From Fontimonas thermophila (GTDB lineage Bacteria > Pseudomonadota > Gammaproteobacteria > Nevskiales > Nevskiaceae), in the NCBI RefSeq assembly GCF_900113085.1, contig NZ_FOOC01000001.1:124001-188000 (forward strand): 64,000 nucleotides of DNA, in the 5' to 3' direction. Under the pieces are notes generated by a model. The model did not search any database. It was given only the letters and a program-made list of their open reading frames with translations, and was not told the DNA's origin. A program made the position numbers and the translations under genes. This document shows positions 61,428 to 64,000 of the stretch, in pieces (the stretch's first letter is position 1; each line of letters begins with the position of its first letter).

Positions 61428-61994
61428 TCAGCGCGCAGGCGGCGCCAGCCACAGGTAAAAGCGCACCAGCACCTCGTCGGCGACGAGCTCATCCTCGTTC
61501 CATTCGCCGCCGCCGATCGCGAAATCGGTGCGGCGGATGCGCAGCTCGCCGTTGGCGAGCAGCGCGCCCTCGGCCTGCGGCTGCAGCGAAACCGGCACGC
61601 TGACCGGGCGCGAAATGCCGCGGATCGTGAGCGTGCCCTCGGCCAACCAGCGCGTACCGTCCACGGCGCGTACTGCCGTGCTGATGAACGTGGCCTTCGG
61701 GAAGCCCGCGGCATCGAGCCACGGCCGGTCGAGGGCGACCGTGTCGGCTTCCTCGCTGCCGGTGGTCAGGCTCGCGACATCGACCTGGATCTGGGCCGCC
61801 GCCGTCTGTGGATGGGCCGGATCGAGCGTGATGTGTGCATCGAAGCGGGTGAACCGGCCGCTCACCGGCACCCCCATTTGCCGCACGGTGAACTCGATGT
61901 AGCTCTTCTCCCGGATCAGCGTGCGCGGCGCAGCAATGGCCGGTAACAGTACACCGGCGAGCAGCAGCGCCGCGATCCCCGCAGTGAATTTCAT
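61428..61994 (-). CDS. YceI-family periplasmic protein (second copy)
   Basis: The 188-residue paralogue has a signal peptide (1-21, AIA-A) and the family blocks SYIEFTVRQMGVPVSGRF, AAGFPKATFIS, GTLTIRGISRPVSVPV and IRRTDFAIGGGEWNEDELV. It differs markedly from the first copy, so the duplication is old. Its ATG overlaps the cytochrome b561 stop by 4 nt (ATGA), which indicates coupling; a membrane b-type cytochrome paired with YceI is a common arrangement. Confidence 0.92.
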   Translation of the reverse strand: MKFTAGIAALLLAGVLLPAIAAPRTLIREKSYIEFTVRQMGVPVSGRFTRFDAHITLDPAHPQTAAAQIQVDVASLTTGSEEADTVALDRPWLDAAGFPKATFISTAVRAVDGTRWLAEGTLTIRGISRPVSVPVSLQPQAEGALLANGELRIRRTDFAIGGGEWNEDELVADEVLVRFYLWLAPPAR

Positions 61995-62596
61995 GCCTTG
62001 CCCCTGTGCCGGGTTTGGATCATCGCCCGCGGCAGCATCCGCAGCAACACGGTATCGCGGTCGATGAAATGGTGCTTGAGTGCCGCGCCCACATGCAGTA
62101 CGACCACTGCGAGCAGCAGCTTGTTCAATGCGAAGTGCACGCGCTGGAGCGCCGCGCCGAGGGCGGGATTTTTGTCGAGCAGGTCCGGGATCGGCAGCAC
62201 GCCCAGCCATACGGTCTGAAACCCCTTGGCCGAACTCATCAACCAGCCGGATAGGGGCACGGCGAGCACGAGCAGATACAGCAGCCGGTGTGTGAGCGCG
62301 GCGAGCTGCCGCTCCCAGGGGCGCAGCGTGTCCGGCAGTGGCGGCGGCGGTGACACCGCCCGCCAGATCAGCCGCAGCACGGCCACGGCGAACACGGTCA
62401 CGCCGATCCACTTGTGATAGGCAAACAGCTTGACCCGCGCCGGCGACAGCGGCAGATCGACCATGTAAAAGCCCAAACCGAACACGCCGACGAGCAACAG
62501 CACCGTCAGCCAGTGCCCCAGTTGTGCCAGTGCGCCGTAGCGGGCAAGCTCGGGTCTTCGGTCCATCAGCGCCATCCGCAGCCGGTCCGTGTGCAA
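61991..62596 (-). CDS. Cytochrome b561 (CybB-type)
   Basis: The 201-residue protein has four membrane helices with haem-ligand histidines in LGHWLTVLLLVGVFGLGFY, FAYHKWIGVTVF, ALTHRLLYLLVLAVPLSGWLM and HVGAALKHHFIDRD. Such proteins are quinol-linked di-haem cytochromes of the inner membrane, and the neighbouring YceI proteins may receive or carry lipid redox partners. Starts at 62596, 62575 or 62566 are possible. Confidence 0.92.
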   Translation of the reverse strand: MHTDRLRMALMDRRPELARYGALAQLGHWLTVLLLVGVFGLGFYMVDLPLSPARVKLFAYHKWIGVTVFAVAVLRLIWRAVSPPPPLPDTLRPWERQLAALTHRLLYLLVLAVPLSGWLMSSAKGFQTVWLGVLPIPDLLDKNPALGAALQRVHFALNKLLLAVVVLHVGAALKHHFIDRDTVLLRMLPRAMIQTRHRGKA

Positions 62597-62647
62597 ACTA
62601 AAGCTTTTCCGATGCCGGCCTCAATCCGTTCCGCACGCTCCATCGCC

Positions 62648-63958
62648 ATGTCGAAACACTACCTGCTCATGTTCGCCGCCGTCCTGTGCGCATGCAGCAC
62701 TCCGGCGCCGCGCCCGGACGACGCCGCGCCGATGAACCGCATCGCCGAAACCTATGTGCGCCTCGTGCTGGCGGTGGGGCAGCACGATCCACTCTACGTC
62801 GATGCCTATTACGGCCCCGCGGCATGGCGCACAGAGGCGGCCGCGGCGCCGCTGGCGCTGGCGCGCATCGCCGAGCAGGCGCAGGCCACGCGCGCAGCGC
62901 TGGCCGCGATGCCGGTGTCGCCGGATCCACTCGTCGTCCTGCGCCAGCGTTATCTGCTGCGCCAGCTCGATGCGCTGCTCGTCCATACCCGCGCGCTGCA
63001 AGGCGAACGCCTGGGCTTCGATGCGCAGGCGCGTGCGCTCTACGATGTCGTCCCGCCGCCGGTCACCGACACCGAGCTGCGCGCGCGCCTGGCGCCGCTC
63101 GCCGCCCTGCTGCCGGGCGATGGCACGTTGGCGCAGCGTTACAACGCCTATCTCGAACGCTTTGCGATCCCGCCCAAGCGCCTCGAGACGGTGATGCGCG
63201 CGGCGATCGAGGAGGCCCGGCGGCGCACGGCCCGCTTCATCGATCTGCCGCCCGGAGAAAACTTCGAGCTCGTGCTGGTCCGCGGCCAACCCTGGAGTGC
63301 ATACAACTGGTACCAGGGCGGCTATCGCAGCCGCATCGAGATCAACACCGACCTGCCGGTCACCGTGGCGCGCGCGCTCGAACTCGCCGTGCACGAAGGC
63401 TATCCCGGTCATCACGTTTACAACTGCCTGCTCGAAAAAGCCCTCGTGCGCGACCGCGGCTGGATCGAATACAGCGTTTATCCGCTGTTTTCGCCGCAAT
63501 CGCTGATCGCCGAAGGCAGCGCCGACTATGCGCTCGAGCTGACCTTCCCACGCGCCGAGCGCATCGCTTTCCTGAGGGATGTGTTGTTCCCGCTCGCCGG
63601 CTTCGATCCGGCCGAGGCACAGCGCTACGTCGAGGTCACCGCCGCTGCAGACGTGATTGGCCTGGCGACGATCGCCGCCGCGCGCGAGTTCCTCGACGGC
63701 CGCGCCGACGCCGCACAAACCCGGCAGCGTCTGCAGGATCTGGCGCTGGCCTCGCCGGCGCGCGCGGCGCAGCGCGTGGATTTTTTCCGCCGCTATGGCA
63801 GCTACATCGTCAACTACGCCCTGGGAGAAGCGCTGGTCGCGCGCTACGTCGAAGCGCGCGCCGGGAGCGATCCGGCGGCACGCTGGCGCGTGTTCGCCGA
63901 GCTTTTGGCCTCGCCGCGGCTGCCATCCGATCTGCGCGCCGCCGCGCCAGATCGCTGA
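62648..63958 (+). CDS. DUF885-family lipoprotein, probable zinc peptidase
   Basis: The 436-residue protein has a short lipoprotein-like signal (MSKHYLLMFAAVLCACS; Cys16, lipobox LCAC, not ideal). The body is helical and contains HEGYPGHHVYN (near residue 250), the DUF885 metal motif related to HExxH, and a downstream Glu in LIAEGSADYALEL. DUF885 proteins are often longer (about 550-600), so this is a short member. The substrate is unknown. ATG 62648 is used because the signal starts there; it is divergent from cytochrome b561. Confidence 0.87.
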   Translation: MSKHYLLMFAAVLCACSTPAPRPDDAAPMNRIAETYVRLVLAVGQHDPLYVDAYYGPAAWRTEAAAAPLALARIAEQAQATRAALAAMPVSPDPLVVLRQRYLLRQLDALLVHTRALQGERLGFDAQARALYDVVPPPVTDTELRARLAPLAALLPGDGTLAQRYNAYLERFAIPPKRLETVMRAAIEEARRRTARFIDLPPGENFELVLVRGQPWSAYNWYQGGYRSRIEINTDLPVTVARALELAVHEGYPGHHVYNCLLEKALVRDRGWIEYSVYPLFSPQSLIAEGSADYALELTFPRAERIAFLRDVLFPLAGFDPAEAQRYVEVTAAADVIGLATIAAAREFLDGRADAAQTRQRLQDLALASPARAAQRVDFFRRYGSYIVNYALGEALVARYVEARAGSDPAARWRVFAELLASPRLPSDLRAAAPDR

Positions 63959-64000
63959 GAACGGCGCTTCAAGCCGGATCCGGGGAATAGGTGTACGCCG

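Noticed and set aside
1-64000. Mobile elements, integrases, phage genes and CRISPR arrays
   Set aside because: None was found on reading both strands; all genes fit core or housekeeping functions with even composition.

Overview
The window is about 64 kb of uniformly GC-rich, densely packed bacterial chromosome. I see no insertion sequence, phage gene, CRISPR array or compositional island. The gene set points to a Gammaproteobacterium: TamAB, an LptM-type lipoprotein before lysA, a di-haem cytochrome c4 beside dsbA, WaaA and LpxL, a split his operon with a short HisB next to tatABC, NirBD/NasA nitrate assimilation, and MprF with AcvB. Order and genus cannot be fixed from this sequence alone.

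Layout. 1-12.9 kb (+): end of an RND efflux pump, an M20 peptidase, ttcA, tamA-tamB, lptM-lysA, polA, then a gap ending in a strong intrinsic terminator. 13.2-19.1 kb (mixed strands): M13 peptidase, msrC, dacB, a YhhN lysoplasmalogenase, msrB and a small membrane protein. 19.1-24.2 kb: one minus-strand molybdenum-cofactor operon (mobA-moaA-moaD-moaE-moaCB-moeA), divergent from a short ModE-like regulator, with a ModE-type operator over the mobA promoter. 24.3-35.0 kb: nitrate assimilation. The minus-strand operon narK-nirB-nirD-FAD reductase-nasA is followed upstream by nasT and a divergent porin gene. Both leaders flanking nasT carry a sigma-54 promoter and the same 18-nt hairpin element, and the narK leader also has a textbook attenuator. 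35.2-41.2 kb (+): mprF-acvB, tRNA-Arg(CCG) (minus), clpP, sat. 41.2-47.7 kb: an SDR, a PAS-GGDEF diguanylate cyclase, a possible gene remnant, a TIGR01777 epimerase, rarD, waaA and lpxL. 47.7-52.2 kb: a TPR protein and a frameshifted L,D-transpeptidase that share a C-terminal domain, an M14 (MpaA-like) peptidase, dsbA and cytochrome c4. 52.4-60.7 kb (+): engB, a degenerate GGDEF-EAL protein, dtd, hisB-hisH-hisA-hisF-hisE and tatABC. 60.8-64 kb: two YceI proteins with cytochrome b561, then a DUF885 lipoprotein.

How the parts connect. NasA needs the molybdopterin cofactor, whose operon lies next to it behind a ModE-type control point. NarK imports nitrate and nitrite, NasA with its FAD partner reduces nitrate, NirBD reduces nitrite to ammonium, and NasT probably acts on the nascent leader RNAs. 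The most interesting signals are the two paired sigma-54/hairpin leaders, the ModE-like protein without a molybdate-binding domain, the frameshift in the L,D-transpeptidase, the absence of hisI from an otherwise contiguous his cluster, and an unexplained structured leader between the GGDEF-EAL gene and dtd.
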